A DNA stretch of 64,000 bases from DATFJT01 sp965230755 (GCA_965230755.1 CBDDLT010000012.1:51440-115439), one strand, 5' to 3'. Shown: positions 33,714 to 43,226, counted from the first letter of the stretch. A program made the numbers and translations. The notes: generated from the sequence alone by a model not told the origin.

Positions 33714-35096
33714 TTAATGATGTTCTTCTATTGCCGCTCCTATGTAAGAAGCAGTTAATATCGTAAACACATATGCCTGTATAAAAGCTACAATCAACTC
33801 AATAGCCATCATAAATATGGTCAAAAGAACTGATAAAACAGCCCCTATTATACCACCAGGTAAATAGTCTCCGGATTCACCGAAGATAAAAATCAATCCT
33901 ATAAAGCTCAATATTGCAATATGTCCTGCTGTAATGTTTCCTGCCAAACGCAGCATCAAGGTCAAAGGCTTGATGAACATGGACATAATCTCAATCACCG
34001 CTAAAAGTGGCTTGATAAGCACAGGAACTCCAGGCATCCATAAAATATGCTGCCAGTAGTGTTTATTGCCCAAGAAATTCGTCATTAGGAAAACGATAAT
34101 TGCTAACACCATAGTAACCGTCAAGTTACCAGTAACGTTGGTTCCTCCCAAAAATGGAATTTGACCCCATAGGTTCAAACCCAATATGAAGAAAAAGATA
34201 CTCAACAATAAAGGCATGAATCGCTCATATCTACCTTTTCCTAAAAATGGGATCGCAACTTCATCTCTGATATATAATATGACAGGTTCCATAAGTGATT
34301 GAATTCCTTTTGGTGCACTCCCAGGGTTTTTCTTGTAAGCTCTTGCTATCGATCTAAACACAAAGAAAAAAAGAAGAAATATAGCCAACATAGAAACCAC
34401 ATTCTTGGTCATGGAAAAATCATAGAAACTGGTAATTGCTCCTCCAAATATTCCCCCGTCCCAAACTGTCTTATCTTCTAATAACATATGGCCTCCACCA
34501 TAGCAAGCATAAGTTTGTGTAACCTCTTTACCCTCCACTGTCTTAATCTCATTCTTGAAACCTTCAATATGAACCTTGCCCTTTGATGGAAACTTTTTAT
34601 CCATTACTCTTTTAATGGCACCCTGGTGCAAAACATACCCATTATAAGCATTGTGCCCGTCGTCATGGTGCCCTGGGTCAAACTTTGATGACATAAAAAA
34701 TTCCCAACCCTTATCCTTAGAATATAGAATACATGGCAATGGAATTCTGATAGCATCTAGAATAGTATATACATTGGCGTCACTGATGTGATGCATTGCG
34801 GTAGCTTTTGGGTCGTATTCTCCATGGCCGTGATGGTCACCACAAGTATGACTGCCATGAGCATTGTCACCATGCTGGTGATTACCGTGATCATGTCCGT
34901 GTCCGTGATCATGATTGTGGCCATGATGATCATGGTTGTGCCCGTGATGATCATGGTTGTGATCATCGTGATCATGGTTATGTCCGTGATGATCGTGGTT
35001 ATGATGATCGTGATTGTGATCATGCGATTGCCCGCGAGTCATCAAAAAACATAGAGAAAACGATAAAATAAGCGTTGCCCTAACGATATTTTGCAT
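33714..35096 (-). CDS. atpB: ATP synthase a subunit with His/Asp-rich N-terminal extension
   Basis: Fo channel subunit of 460 residues, against about 230-270 in most bacteria. After a signal-like helix (residues 1-22) comes an extreme low-complexity stretch, residues about 25-92, with 32 His mixed with Asp, Asn and Gly. A periplasmic-looking domain follows to about 220, with VHIEGFKNEIKTVEGKE and a CYGGGH segment. The conserved channel helices come next, with the essential Arg in LTLMLRLAGNITAGHIAI. Extended N-termini occur in Bacteroidota AtpB; the dense metal-binding-like His tract is the unusual part. First gene of the operon, preceded by a -7 box. Confidence 0.95.
   Translation of the reverse strand: MQNIVRATLILSFSLCFLMTRGQSHDHNHDHHNHDHHGHNHDHDDHNHDHHGHNHDHHGHNHDHGHGHDHGNHQHGDNAHGSHTCGDHHGHGEYDPKATAMHHISDANVYTILDAIRIPLPCILYSKDKGWEFFMSSKFDPGHHDDGHNAYNGYVLHQGAIKRVMDKKFPSKGKVHIEGFKNEIKTVEGKEVTQTYACYGGGHMLLEDKTVWDGGIFGGAITSFYDFSMTKNVVSMLAIFLLFFFVFRSIARAYKKNPGSAPKGIQSLMEPVILYIRDEVAIPFLGKGRYERFMPLLLSIFFFILGLNLWGQIPFLGGTNVTGNLTVTMVLAIIVFLMTNFLGNKHYWQHILWMPGVPVLIKPLLAVIEIMSMFIKPLTLMLRLAGNITAGHIAILSFIGLIFIFGESGDYLPGGIIGAVLSVLLTIFMMAIELIVAFIQAYVFTILTASYIGAAIEEHH
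34821..35024 (-). repeat. Low-complexity His/Asp/Asn/Gly-coding tract inside atpB
   Basis: About 200 bp made of near-repeats of CAT/CAC, GAC/GAT, AAC and GGN codons encoding units such as HDHHGHNHDH. The same stretch gives spurious Met/Thr/Ile-rich frames on both strands. Such tracts expand and contract by slippage, so length may vary between strains. Confidence 0.85.
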
Positions 35097-35117
35097 AGTG
35101 CCTTATTTAAACAGGGG

Positions 35118-35125
35118 CAAATGTA
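35118..35125 (-). promoter_or_regulatory. atp operon promoter, -7 box
   Basis: Minus strand TACATTTG (TAnnTTTG consensus) ends 21 bases before the atpB ATG; GTTTCC lies 19 bases upstream as a possible -33 box with one mismatch to TTTG. This implies a very short leader. Confidence 0.45.
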
Positions 35126-35253
35126 GATATTTAATGAGTTTTTTGGAAACTGGGATTGGTTTTTTTCACTAAAAGAACAATATAATTTTCTTTTAACTCA
35201 ATAGTCCACTGTAATTCGAAAAGAAAAACTGCAAATATTGGATTGTCCGCTCA

Positions 35254-36930
35254 TTATTTTGCCACAGAAACAGCTCTCTTTTCTCGAATTACCGTCACTT
35301 TAATTTGACCGGGATATTGCATCTCATCTTGTATCTTTTGAGAGATCATAAATGATAAATCGCTGGCATATTCATCGGAAACCTTATCACTTTCGACAAT
35401 AACCCTTAATTCACGTCCTGCTTGCATCGCAAAAGCCTTTTGAACCCCGTCATAAGACATCGCCAATTCTTCCAAGTCTCCAATTCGCTTCAGGTAACTT
35501 TCTAAGATCTCTCTTCTCGCACCCGGACGAGCACCAGAGATCGCATCACAAGCCTGTACAATAGGAGAAATGATATTATTCATTTCAATTTCATCATGGT
35601 GTGCTCCAACGGCGTTGCACACTGCTGGATGTTCCTTGTGTTTTTCACAAGCCTTCATTCCGAAGATGGCATGACTCAACTCAGTTTGCTCATCAGACAC
35701 CTTTCCAATATCGTGTAATAGACCAGCCCGTTTCGCCAAGGTGATCTCTTTCTGTTTAAGTCCCAACTCAGCTGCCATGATAGCACATAGATTGGCTGTT
35801 TCTATAGAGTGCTTTAACAAGTTCTGACCATATGAAGATCTAAATCTCATTCTACCTACCATTCTAACCAACTCCGGTGCCAGACCATGAATATCTAAAT
35901 CAATAATGGTTCGCTCTCCTATTTCAAGTATTTGCTCTTCTAATTCCTTTTTGGTTTTTTCCACCACCTCCTCAATGCGCGCAGGATGAATTCGACCATC
36001 AGCTACAAGACGCTTCAAGGATAATCGCGCTATTTCTCTTCTCACAGCATCAAAACTAGAAATAACAATTGCCTCAGGAGTATCATCAACAATAATCTCA
36101 GCACCAGTCGCCGCCTCCAAAGCTCGAATGTTTCTTCCTTCACGTCCAATAATCTGTCCTTTTAGATCATCGGAATCCAGGTTAAACACTGATACCGTAT
36201 TCTCAATGGTGTATTCCGCACACATTCTTTGAATGCTCTCGATGACAATTTTTTTGGCTCTCTTGTTTGCCGTAGCCTTTGCTTCCTCAATGGTTTTTTT
36301 AGCAATCGACATCGCATCCGTTTCCGCCTTAGCTTTTACCGCTTCCAATAATTCTTCTTTGGCTTCCTTTTCTGTAAGACGAGCCACCTTTTCCAAGGCC
36401 TCGATGTGTTTTTCGTTGGCCAGCTCCAGTTCTCTTTTCTTCTTGGATACTACCTTTAGCTGTTTATCCAGATTGCCTCTCAGTGTTTCTAGCTCGGACT
36501 CTTTATCCTTAATTGCATCTTTCTTAGACTCCAACTGGTCTATTTTCTTTTGAACTTCCTCTTCCTCAGACTTCAACTCCCGCTTTAGATTCTTGATCTC
36601 TATGCGCTCTTCTTTGAGTTCTATTTTAGCATTCGACTTGTATTCCTCGTAATCCGTTTTGAGTTTGGCGTATTTCTCCCGAGCCTCTTGAATCTTGGAT
36701 TGCTTGATAGATTCATTCTTTTGCTCAGCTTTTCCTACGATGCGGTCTGCTTTTGTCTCTGCCTTCGAAAGCATTTGCTCCGATTTTGACTCCGCTTCCT
36801 TTATGATGAGATTTGCTCTTTTTTCGAATTCCGCTATATTACCCGCCGAAGATTTTCGAACGATAAAGAAAGTTATAATAGCGCTTAATATTGCTCCAAT
36901 CCCTAGTCCTATCCAGATCATATAATCCAT
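35254..36930 (-). CDS. rny: Ribonuclease Y
   Basis: Membrane-tethered endoribonuclease that initiates mRNA decay, 558 residues. N-terminal transmembrane helix (about residues 4-24), a Lys/Glu-rich coiled coil to about 200, a KH domain with GREGRNIRALEAATGAEI, and an HD domain with HSIETANLCAIMA and LLHDIGKV that supplies the metal-binding His-Asp. Family length about 520. Neighbours zapA and the coiled-coil gene lie upstream on the same strand, a common Bacteroidota arrangement with pheT. Confidence 0.96.
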   Translation of the reverse strand: MDYMIWIGLGIGAILSAIITFFIVRKSSAGNIAEFEKRANLIIKEAESKSEQMLSKAETKADRIVGKAEQKNESIKQSKIQEAREKYAKLKTDYEEYKSNAKIELKEERIEIKNLKRELKSEEEEVQKKIDQLESKKDAIKDKESELETLRGNLDKQLKVVSKKKRELELANEKHIEALEKVARLTEKEAKEELLEAVKAKAETDAMSIAKKTIEEAKATANKRAKKIVIESIQRMCAEYTIENTVSVFNLDSDDLKGQIIGREGRNIRALEAATGAEIIVDDTPEAIVISSFDAVRREIARLSLKRLVADGRIHPARIEEVVEKTKKELEEQILEIGERTIIDLDIHGLAPELVRMVGRMRFRSSYGQNLLKHSIETANLCAIMAAELGLKQKEITLAKRAGLLHDIGKVSDEQTELSHAIFGMKACEKHKEHPAVCNAVGAHHDEIEMNNIISPIVQACDAISGARPGARREILESYLKRIGDLEELAMSYDGVQKAFAMQAGRELRVIVESDKVSDEYASDLSFMISQKIQDEMQYPGQIKVTVIREKRAVSVAK

Positions 36931-36999
36931 TGCCTTTATTTATTCTGAAGGAATATATGAAGGGAAAATTGCAATAATGAAATGAACAAAAATGAGATA

Positions 37000-37290
37000 T
37001 TAATTAACCAATTGACTCAATCTTTTTTCAAGATCATCCAATTGATTAACCACCGATTCTTTTAACACTCCTTTTCTTAACTTATTAGTTTCAAAGGCAT
37101 AATCCAGTAACGACATAGACAACCAGTCGGTCATCTTTCGATTTTTATAATTGTTTCGAAAGAAATTTAGTTTATCATTGACTTCGCGCATTAACTCCCT
37201 AGCCGCCTCTTCCTCATCTTTCGGAATTTGTATCGGAAATACATTCCCATCTATAATCGCCTTGAAGATGATCAACTCTTCGTCTTTCAT
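37000..37290 (-). CDS. zapA: Cell division protein ZapA-like
   Basis: Small 96-residue cytoplasmic protein matching ZapA, which bundles FtsZ filaments at the Z-ring: N-terminal beta-hairpin IFKAIIDGNVFPIQIPKDEEEAARELMREVNDKLNF-type region and a C-terminal coiled-coil helix (LDYAFETNKLRKG ... DDLEKRLSQLVN). Separated by 4 bp from the coiled-coil gene upstream. Assignment rests on pattern and on the pheT-rny context. Confidence 0.82.
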   Translation of the reverse strand: MKDEELIIFKAIIDGNVFPIQIPKDEEEAARELMREVNDKLNFFRNNYKNRKMTDWLSMSLLDYAFETNKLRKGVLKESVVNQLDDLEKRLSQLVN

Positions 37291-37294
37291 TCTC

Positions 37295-37597
37295 TCAATA
37301 TTTGTTCAACCACTCTAGACATTTGTCTACTTCCCTTATATAGTGCATGATCTCCGTTCTCATCTTTTCTGAATCCAAAGCCCCCATGCCACTACTTCCT
37401 CCTAAGTTTTTTAATTTAAATTTATCAAATCTCTCTTTGAGAATATTAATTTCTTCTGTTTTACTGTAAATATCACTTTTCAATTTGAGGTTTTCTTCCT
37501 TAACAGACTTATGATCTTTTTCAAGATCATGATATTTCTGCTCCAATATAGAGAATTTATTCAAAATTCTCTCCAATTTTTTTTCTAGCGATTGCAT
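37295..37597 (-). CDS. Small coiled-coil protein next to zapA
   Basis: 100 residues, almost wholly a heptad-patterned coiled coil (residues about 1-68), then a Gly-rich break GGSSGMG and a short C-terminal helix (MRTEIMHYIREVDKCLEWLNKY). No signal peptide or membrane helix. The position between pheT and zapA and its size suggest a ZapB-like division partner, but sequence similarity alone does not prove this, so I leave it unnamed. 10 bp after pheT. Confidence 0.8.
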   Translation of the reverse strand: MQSLEKKLERILNKFSILEQKYHDLEKDHKSVKEENLKLKSDIYSKTEEINILKERFDKFKLKNLGGSSGMGALDSEKMRTEIMHYIREVDKCLEWLNKY

Positions 37598-37607
37598 CCT
37601 CTCATTT

Positions 37608-40025
37608 TTATTTTCGAATGACAGCAGAAAACTCTTCCCCTAAGTTTTCCATGACTTCTGTCATTATTTTATCAATTTCCTCATCCTTCAAAGTCCTTTC
37701 TATTGTAGAAAATAGAATACTAATGGCATAAGATTTCTCTTTTTGCACTGTCATCTCCTCATCCTTATAAACGTCAATCAAGCTAATTTCGCTTACTAAA
37801 GATCCACCTATTTTTGCTATTAGCCTCTGAATATCACCAAATTTTATATCATCTTTTATTTTAATGGCTACATGACGCTCCACTGTGGGATACTTAGATA
37901 TCTCCTGGTATACGTCTTTCTTGCCATTATTTTGAGTATAAATAGATGACATATCTAATATCAGAGCGAAAACTTCCTGGTCGATATCGTGCCATTCCAG
38001 CTCCCGTTCCGGAATAATCCCACCTTCAGCAATTACCGTATCCGAATCTACAAACCTAAACCCTCGTTTAAAATATGCATCATCGTTTTGCTGCTCATAA
38101 TTTGTTATTCCCACATTTTTCAACAAAGCAGTGCACAAGCCTGTCAGATCGTGTTCGTTCATCTTGTCATCCGAGGAAATCCAAGAACTCTTATATCTAT
38201 CGCCGGAAACCAATATCAACAATTGTTCTTTTTCGATGATCTCATTGCCATGCCTTTGATAGGAGCGACCAAATTCATAAAACTTAAGTGAATTCTGTTG
38301 TCTATTTAAATTGTAAGCAACGGCATTTAATGCCGGATGAATCAATTCGGGTCGCATTACATTAAGGGTGACATTGGATGTGTTCTCGATGAAAATGAGG
38401 TCCTTTCTATCGGGATAGAATTTATCCATCGTTAGGGAGACGTTCATAATCTCGCTAAAACCTAACCCACTCAATCTTTGAGCTATATTCCTACGAATCA
38501 AATGCTTATTCGATCCTGAGCTGTGTAAAATACTAGATCTCAGTTGTTTTGGAATCACTATATTATCCAATCCATAAATTCGAATAATCTCTTCCACAAC
38601 ATCAATTTCCCTGGTCACATCCCCTCTGTAGGCAGGTACTTCGATATTCCAGGAGTCTTGATCCTGATCTAATATTTTTATCTCCAATGCGTCAAGAATA
38701 TTTTCAATAAGCTCTCTCGTAATTTCGATACCCAAAATACTATTGACCCTAGCATGGCGTAAATTAATTCTTGATGGAGCAACAGGTTGAGGATAATGAT
38801 CAATCGCTACATCTCCTACTTTTCCTCCTATGATCTCCTGAATCAAATAAGCAGCTCTGGATAATGCGGTCCAACACATTTCTGGATCTGATTGTTTCTC
38901 AAATACTGTAGCTGAATTAGTTCTCAACTGATGATGCAAACTCGTCGATCGCACTTTTTTCGGATCGAAAAATGCTGCCTCCAGAAAAATACTGCTTGTC
39001 TCTAGGTTCGTCTCTGCATTTTTACCCCCAAATACTCCGGCAATACACATGGGGGTATCGTTTCCGTCCTTGATCATCAGATCCGACTGTCTCAAGGTAT
39101 ACTCCTCTCCATCCAAAGCCAGGAACTTTGTTCTATCAGAAACATAACCCACCTTAATCTTTTGTTGAGCTACTTTACTAGCGTCGAATGCGTGAAGAGG
39201 CTGTCCCAGCTCTAGCATCACATAATTTGTGATATCCACAACATTGTTGACCGAGTTCATACCCAAAGAATTCAGCCTATCCTTCAACCACTGTGGACTT
39301 GGCCCTACCTGAATCCCATCCATTATAATACCACTGTATCTTTTACAGGCCTCTGGATCTTCAATTTCGACAGACCAACTCGATGAATTATTTTTGGGTA
39401 AATCCAATAGCGTAGGGAGCGACATTCTATCCGTAATTTGCTCAGCGGCTCGAATATTTGCCAATAAATCTCTCGCTACTCCCCAATGAGATGTAGCATC
39501 TCCCCTATTTGGCGTAAGTCCAATTTCTAATATTTTATCGCTTTTGACATTGGCGATCTCTGAAAAAGGAGTTCCAGGAGATAACTCACCGTCTAGGACC
39601 ATGATTCCATCATGACTCTCACCCAGACCTATTTCATCTTCAGCACAAATCATCCCAAAAGACTCCTCCCCTCTTATTTTAGCTTTCTTTATCTTGAATG
39701 AATCACCACTAATCGGATGTAGTACCGATCCCACCTTAGCAACGACAACAGTTTGCCCTTCTGCCACGTTGGGCGCTCCACAAACTATCTGGACGGGTTC
39801 TCCCTCTCCAATATCAACTTTTGTAAGGGAAAGCTTATCTGCATTTGGGTGCTTTTCACATTTCAATACATGTCCTACCACAAGACCTTCCAGGTTTCCC
39901 TCTATCAATCCGTAGTTCTCTATTCCTTCTACCTCTAAGCCTATCACAGTAAGTTTATCTGCAGCGGATTCCAAATCAATTCCAACTGGCAAGAGCTCAC
40001 TCAACCAATTATAAGATATATGCAT
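37608..40025 (-). CDS. pheT: Phenylalanine-tRNA ligase beta subunit
   Basis: Charges tRNA-Phe together with PheS, cytoplasm. 805 residues with the full bacterial domain order: tRNA-binding domain (residues about 40-150, LVVGHVLKCEKHPNADKLSLTKV), B3/B4 domain with NVVDITNYVMLELGQPLHAFD, B5 domain (REIDVVEEIIRIYG), catalytic-like core and the C-terminal anticodon-binding FDX-ACB domain (SKYPTVERHVAIKI-like ISKYPTVERHV). pheS is not adjacent. Leads the likely operon pheT - coiled coil - zapA - rny. Confidence 0.97.
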   Translation of the reverse strand: MHISYNWLSELLPVGIDLESAADKLTVIGLEVEGIENYGLIEGNLEGLVVGHVLKCEKHPNADKLSLTKVDIGEGEPVQIVCGAPNVAEGQTVVVAKVGSVLHPISGDSFKIKKAKIRGEESFGMICAEDEIGLGESHDGIMVLDGELSPGTPFSEIANVKSDKILEIGLTPNRGDATSHWGVARDLLANIRAAEQITDRMSLPTLLDLPKNNSSSWSVEIEDPEACKRYSGIIMDGIQVGPSPQWLKDRLNSLGMNSVNNVVDITNYVMLELGQPLHAFDASKVAQQKIKVGYVSDRTKFLALDGEEYTLRQSDLMIKDGNDTPMCIAGVFGGKNAETNLETSSIFLEAAFFDPKKVRSTSLHHQLRTNSATVFEKQSDPEMCWTALSRAAYLIQEIIGGKVGDVAIDHYPQPVAPSRINLRHARVNSILGIEITRELIENILDALEIKILDQDQDSWNIEVPAYRGDVTREIDVVEEIIRIYGLDNIVIPKQLRSSILHSSGSNKHLIRRNIAQRLSGLGFSEIMNVSLTMDKFYPDRKDLIFIENTSNVTLNVMRPELIHPALNAVAYNLNRQQNSLKFYEFGRSYQRHGNEIIEKEQLLILVSGDRYKSSWISSDDKMNEHDLTGLCTALLKNVGITNYEQQNDDAYFKRGFRFVDSDTVIAEGGIIPERELEWHDIDQEVFALILDMSSIYTQNNGKKDVYQEISKYPTVERHVAIKIKDDIKFGDIQRLIAKIGGSLVSEISLIDVYKDEEMTVQKEKSYAISILFSTIERTLKDEEIDKIMTEVMENLGEEFSAVIRK

Positions 40026-40045
40026 GCCGAATATTTGTTATCCAG

Positions 40046-40053
40046 CAAATTTA
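40046..40053 (-). promoter_or_regulatory. -7 box upstream of pheT
   Basis: Minus strand TAAATTTG fits TAnnTTTG and ends 20 bases before the pheT ATG. No clear -33 box. Confidence 0.38.
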
Positions 40054-40087
40054 GAAAAATACCCTGAGACCGAAGAGGGAAATGGCG

Positions 40088-40909
40088 CTATTGTATCAAA
40101 TGCATCTCGAAGGCCTGTATAACCTCTTTCGGAGCTCCATTCTCTTGTAATTCGACAAAGGCTACCACTTCTATATTATCGGGATTCCACTCATCCTCTA
40201 AAGTGACACTAAAATCATATTGCAATTCTTCAAGAGCACCTATGGTTTGCGGCAAAGCTACTCCCTCGATGTCCGATAATAATTTTCTGAAGACATGATT
40301 GTGCTCATAATCCTCTCTAATCTCACCCATGGGATGAAGTTGGGCATCAATAATATGAGATTCTGTGATTAAAACAACGAGATTATGGGTGCCGGTAAAG
40401 ACATCCTTTGGTGAAATTGTGATCGAAATTGCAGCTTCTTTATTCCCGGAATCATAGCTACTGGTTCCGGACATGAGAATTGGAGAGAATCCAACAAGCT
40501 CAGCTTCGGCCAAACCTAACCATTCTCCTTGCGAAGTATTAAATCTAGTTTCAGGATCAAGCTGTTTTCTGTTGAAAGTCGCTGCTGGTTTTGCTCGATA
40601 AAGACCCAATCTATCCTCAGTGGACTGAGCTTCTGCAGAACGGAAATCATATTGAGATTCTTCCAATGGAAATCCCAAGAAATCAGTGTAGTAACTCACC
40701 GCCACAAAATTATCGCCATAAACATTCCCCAGACGTTGAATTTCTAAAGCACCTGCAGGACATCCAGGACATCGAACTCCCGTCAATTCCTCCAATAAAA
40801 CTACCTTATCGGTTTCAGGAGCAACAAAATCTGGAATAGTAACCATTCTTTCCTCACAAGAAGAAAAACTAGCGAGGATAAATACAAGGAATAAATATTT
40901 AAAATTCAT
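40088..40909 (-). CDS. Omp28-related thioredoxin-fold lipoprotein
   Basis: Exported lipoprotein of 273 residues; the lipobox ends at Cys18 (ASFSSC). The Omp28 thioredoxin-like region follows at once with VVLLEELTGVRCPGCPAG (Cys47-Pro-Gly-Cys50) and GALEIQRLGNVYGDNFVAV. The C-terminal half is beta-rich. It resembles the N-terminal domain of the large T9SS protein at 17528 but has no sorting domain. It follows the DUF6029-type gene by 18 bp and probably shares its transcript; a TlpA-like thioredoxin is divergent. Together they suggest extracytoplasmic thiol/disulfide work, inferred. Confidence 0.85.
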   Translation of the reverse strand: MNFKYLFLVFILASFSSCEERMVTIPDFVAPETDKVVLLEELTGVRCPGCPAGALEIQRLGNVYGDNFVAVSYYTDFLGFPLEESQYDFRSAEAQSTEDRLGLYRAKPAATFNRKQLDPETRFNTSQGEWLGLAEAELVGFSPILMSGTSSYDSGNKEAAISITISPKDVFTGTHNLVVLITESHIIDAQLHPMGEIREDYEHNHVFRKLLSDIEGVALPQTIGALEELQYDFSVTLEDEWNPDNIEVVAFVELQENGAPKEVIQAFEMHLIQ

Positions 40910-40927
40910 GGTTCAAGTAATTAATTA

Positions 40928-42598
40928 TTAAAAAGTACTGTCAACGGATAATCGAATTCCACTAAACGCAGGCTCCAACCTACATATACCACCACTACAA
41001 ACTACACCTTCAACTTGTTTAACGTATTTCATTCCAAATCTATTACCGCCCTTGACATAAACAGCCCCCAAGGAAGGATAGTTTATCTGATCTTGAACAT
41101 TGCCATCCTCTCCCTTATGAAAAGGATTGATGTTATACATCGAACTTGCCGTAAAAACCCAATGAGGAGCCAATCCTACTTCCACCAATCCGTATAACCA
41201 ATCCCCAAAATCTCTGAAATCATGACCAAAAATATCCGCTCCGGTATACATATACTGTGCCTCAAATCTGATGGATTTCTTCCTATCAATCTTATACAAG
41301 TAATCTATATAAGGTATTAGCGTTTCAACAAAACCCTCCCCCTCTTCTTCATAGACCAATCTATTGTATCGCTGAAGTTGAACTCCTCCAACCAAAACTG
41401 ATTTTCTACTCTTCTTCCAGGTAACCTCAGAATAAATTTCTCTATACAACGGATTATCATCCAAGTCATTGATGTAAGAAACGTTAAGACCAAATGCCAA
41501 CTTTCTACTTAGCGCATATCCCAGATCAAGCTGGATGGCTTGTTCACCCAAAAACAATGAGGCCGGAATATATCGAGCTGTTAACTGATAGGTATTCTGA
41601 CGACTCATAGGTGGAAAATAATTGCTCAACCCATCAAATTGTTGAAGGGTAGGATCCGTTCTTAATTCGAAATTCTCCGTCCTCTTGTATTCAAGATTTA
41701 CAGAGAATTTTCCTATGTTTTGCCCTATAGAAGTATAAATATATTGCCCAGCCTCTCCGACGAATCTTCCCAAAGCAGTCAATCCATTGCCCAAATCACG
41801 AGTCACATTGGGATCAAAGAAACTGTCTTCAGTTTTATATGCCAATTCTACAAACCAATTGAAGTTTTTATAGCTTAAGTTGTTATAAAAGGACATGGCA
41901 TAGGTGTTGAATTTTGGTTTATAACGTTCTTCATCCGTGTAACCTTTGATGATATCCACCATTTGATCCATTTGGTCGCCGGATAATGTTCGATTGACAA
42001 CACCAACTCCTGGTGCAATACTCAACCCATTTTCGAAATATTTATACCATTCTAAGCTACCCGCTTTGATGAAACTCTCATGCAGCTCAAATATATTCTT
42101 TTGACGACCACTTAAAATTTTAATCTGCAGGTCTTCTGTTAAATTATACTTCAGACGCAAGCCCACCAATGCCTGATCAATAAACAATGGTCTAGACTCA
42201 TAGGCTCTGAAAAGCGCTCCCGTTCCTATCTGGTCATATATATAACCTACGCTAATATTCAGCTTTTCCATTTCTTTCTCTATAAACCACCGACCGACGC
42301 CTTGATCAGTAAAAGAGCCTGTTGGGTTTCTGAGGTTTGAATTATTGAACAAATCCAACCTAACTCCCATTTTGTATCCTTGAATGGCATAGTTCAAGCT
42401 AAACCAAGCATCAGAACCTACAAATTCCTCTTCGTACTGAGGAAATCCTGCAGCCCCTATCACTGAATCCTTGAGGAACAAATTGCCGAAGAACTGTAAG
42501 TTCCCTGAAAACTGCCCTTTATCCTGTCCAAATGAACTGATTGTCACAGCGCATAATAGCAGCAGTGTACCAAAGAACCTTATTTGTCTCATGTGCAT
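40928..42598 (-). CDS. DUF6029-type outer-membrane protein
   Basis: Exported protein of 556 residues. Signal peptide to about residue 24 (ISSFGQ). The remainder alternates aromatic/hydrophobic and polar residues in many amphipathic strands of 10-12 residues (for example FSLNYAIQGYKMGVRLDLF, WKKSRKSVLVGGVQLQRY) and ends with a terminal Phe (SVDSTF), typical of an outer-membrane beta-barrel. I recall this family in Bacteroidota next to Omp28 and TlpA-like genes, which is the order here. Substrate or function unknown. A VVCSGGIC Cys pair lies close to the C-terminus. Confidence 0.72.
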   Translation of the reverse strand: MHMRQIRFFGTLLLLCAVTISSFGQDKGQFSGNLQFFGNLFLKDSVIGAAGFPQYEEEFVGSDAWFSLNYAIQGYKMGVRLDLFNNSNLRNPTGSFTDQGVGRWFIEKEMEKLNISVGYIYDQIGTGALFRAYESRPLFIDQALVGLRLKYNLTEDLQIKILSGRQKNIFELHESFIKAGSLEWYKYFENGLSIAPGVGVVNRTLSGDQMDQMVDIIKGYTDEERYKPKFNTYAMSFYNNLSYKNFNWFVELAYKTEDSFFDPNVTRDLGNGLTALGRFVGEAGQYIYTSIGQNIGKFSVNLEYKRTENFELRTDPTLQQFDGLSNYFPPMSRQNTYQLTARYIPASLFLGEQAIQLDLGYALSRKLAFGLNVSYINDLDDNPLYREIYSEVTWKKSRKSVLVGGVQLQRYNRLVYEEEGEGFVETLIPYIDYLYKIDRKKSIRFEAQYMYTGADIFGHDFRDFGDWLYGLVEVGLAPHWVFTASSMYNINPFHKGEDGNVQDQINYPSLGAVYVKGGNRFGMKYVKQVEGVVCSGGICRLEPAFSGIRLSVDSTF

Positions 42599-42707
42599 TT
42601 AAAGAATTGGTTAAAATTTAGTTAATTAGCGGACAATTTAGCAATTTTCAAATGAAATCAAGTTAATCTAATTGTCAATTTAATTACAGAGTCATCAACT
42701 TTACAAT

Positions 42708-43226
42708 ATGAAATTATTTATCAGTATTCTAAGTTTTATTGCTTTCAGCACCTTTGCTTTTGCTCAAGATACCGACAGCGAAGCTGCGAATAAATCTATG
42801 CCATCAGCAGAACTAAAGACCCTCGAAGGAGAGACTGTCAACATTACAGATTATACAGAAAATGGCAAAATTACCGTTGTTTCTTTTTGGGCCACTTGGT
42901 GTACTCCTTGTAAAAAAGAATTGGATGCCTTGATGGATTTTTATCCGGATTGGAAAGACGAATACGACATCGATTTTGTTGCAATAACCATTGATGACGC
43001 TAGAGGGTTACCAAAAGTGCGATCAATGGTACATCAAAAATCATGGGAATACACGATCTTATCTGATGTCCAGCAAGTATTACCCAATGCTTTAGGATTT
43101 CAACCTATTCCTCAAACATTTGTATTAGACAAAGAGGGAAAAATCGTTTACAACCACAGTTCATACGTACCTGGATATGAGTATGAGCTAGACGAGATGG
43201 TAAGAGAATTGGCGGAGAAGGGATAA
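42708..43226 (+). CDS. TlpA-like thioredoxin-family protein
   Basis: Exported thiol-disulfide oxidoreductase of 172 residues. Signal peptide residues 1-20 (FAFAQ), then an AhpC/TlpA-type thioredoxin fold with the active site WATWCTPCKKEL (Cys65, Cys68), the cis-Pro loop PIPQTFVLDKEGKIVY, and a normal length. Divergent from the DUF6029/Omp28 pair with 109 bp between. Probably acts in the periplasm; could keep the Cys pairs of the neighbouring proteins reduced. Followed by a strong terminator. Confidence 0.9.
   Translation: MKLFISILSFIAFSTFAFAQDTDSEAANKSMPSAELKTLEGETVNITDYTENGKITVVSFWATWCTPCKKELDALMDFYPDWKDEYDIDFVAITIDDARGLPKVRSMVHQKSWEYTILSDVQQVLPNALGFQPIPQTFVLDKEGKIVYNHSSYVPGYEYELDEMVRELAEKG

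Noticed and set aside
34757..35071. Repetitive Met/Thr/Ile-rich, Met/Val-rich and Asp/Arg/His-rich frames over the atpB His tract
   Set aside because: They are other-frame readings of the low-complexity repeat; the atpB frame is supported by the downstream conserved domain.
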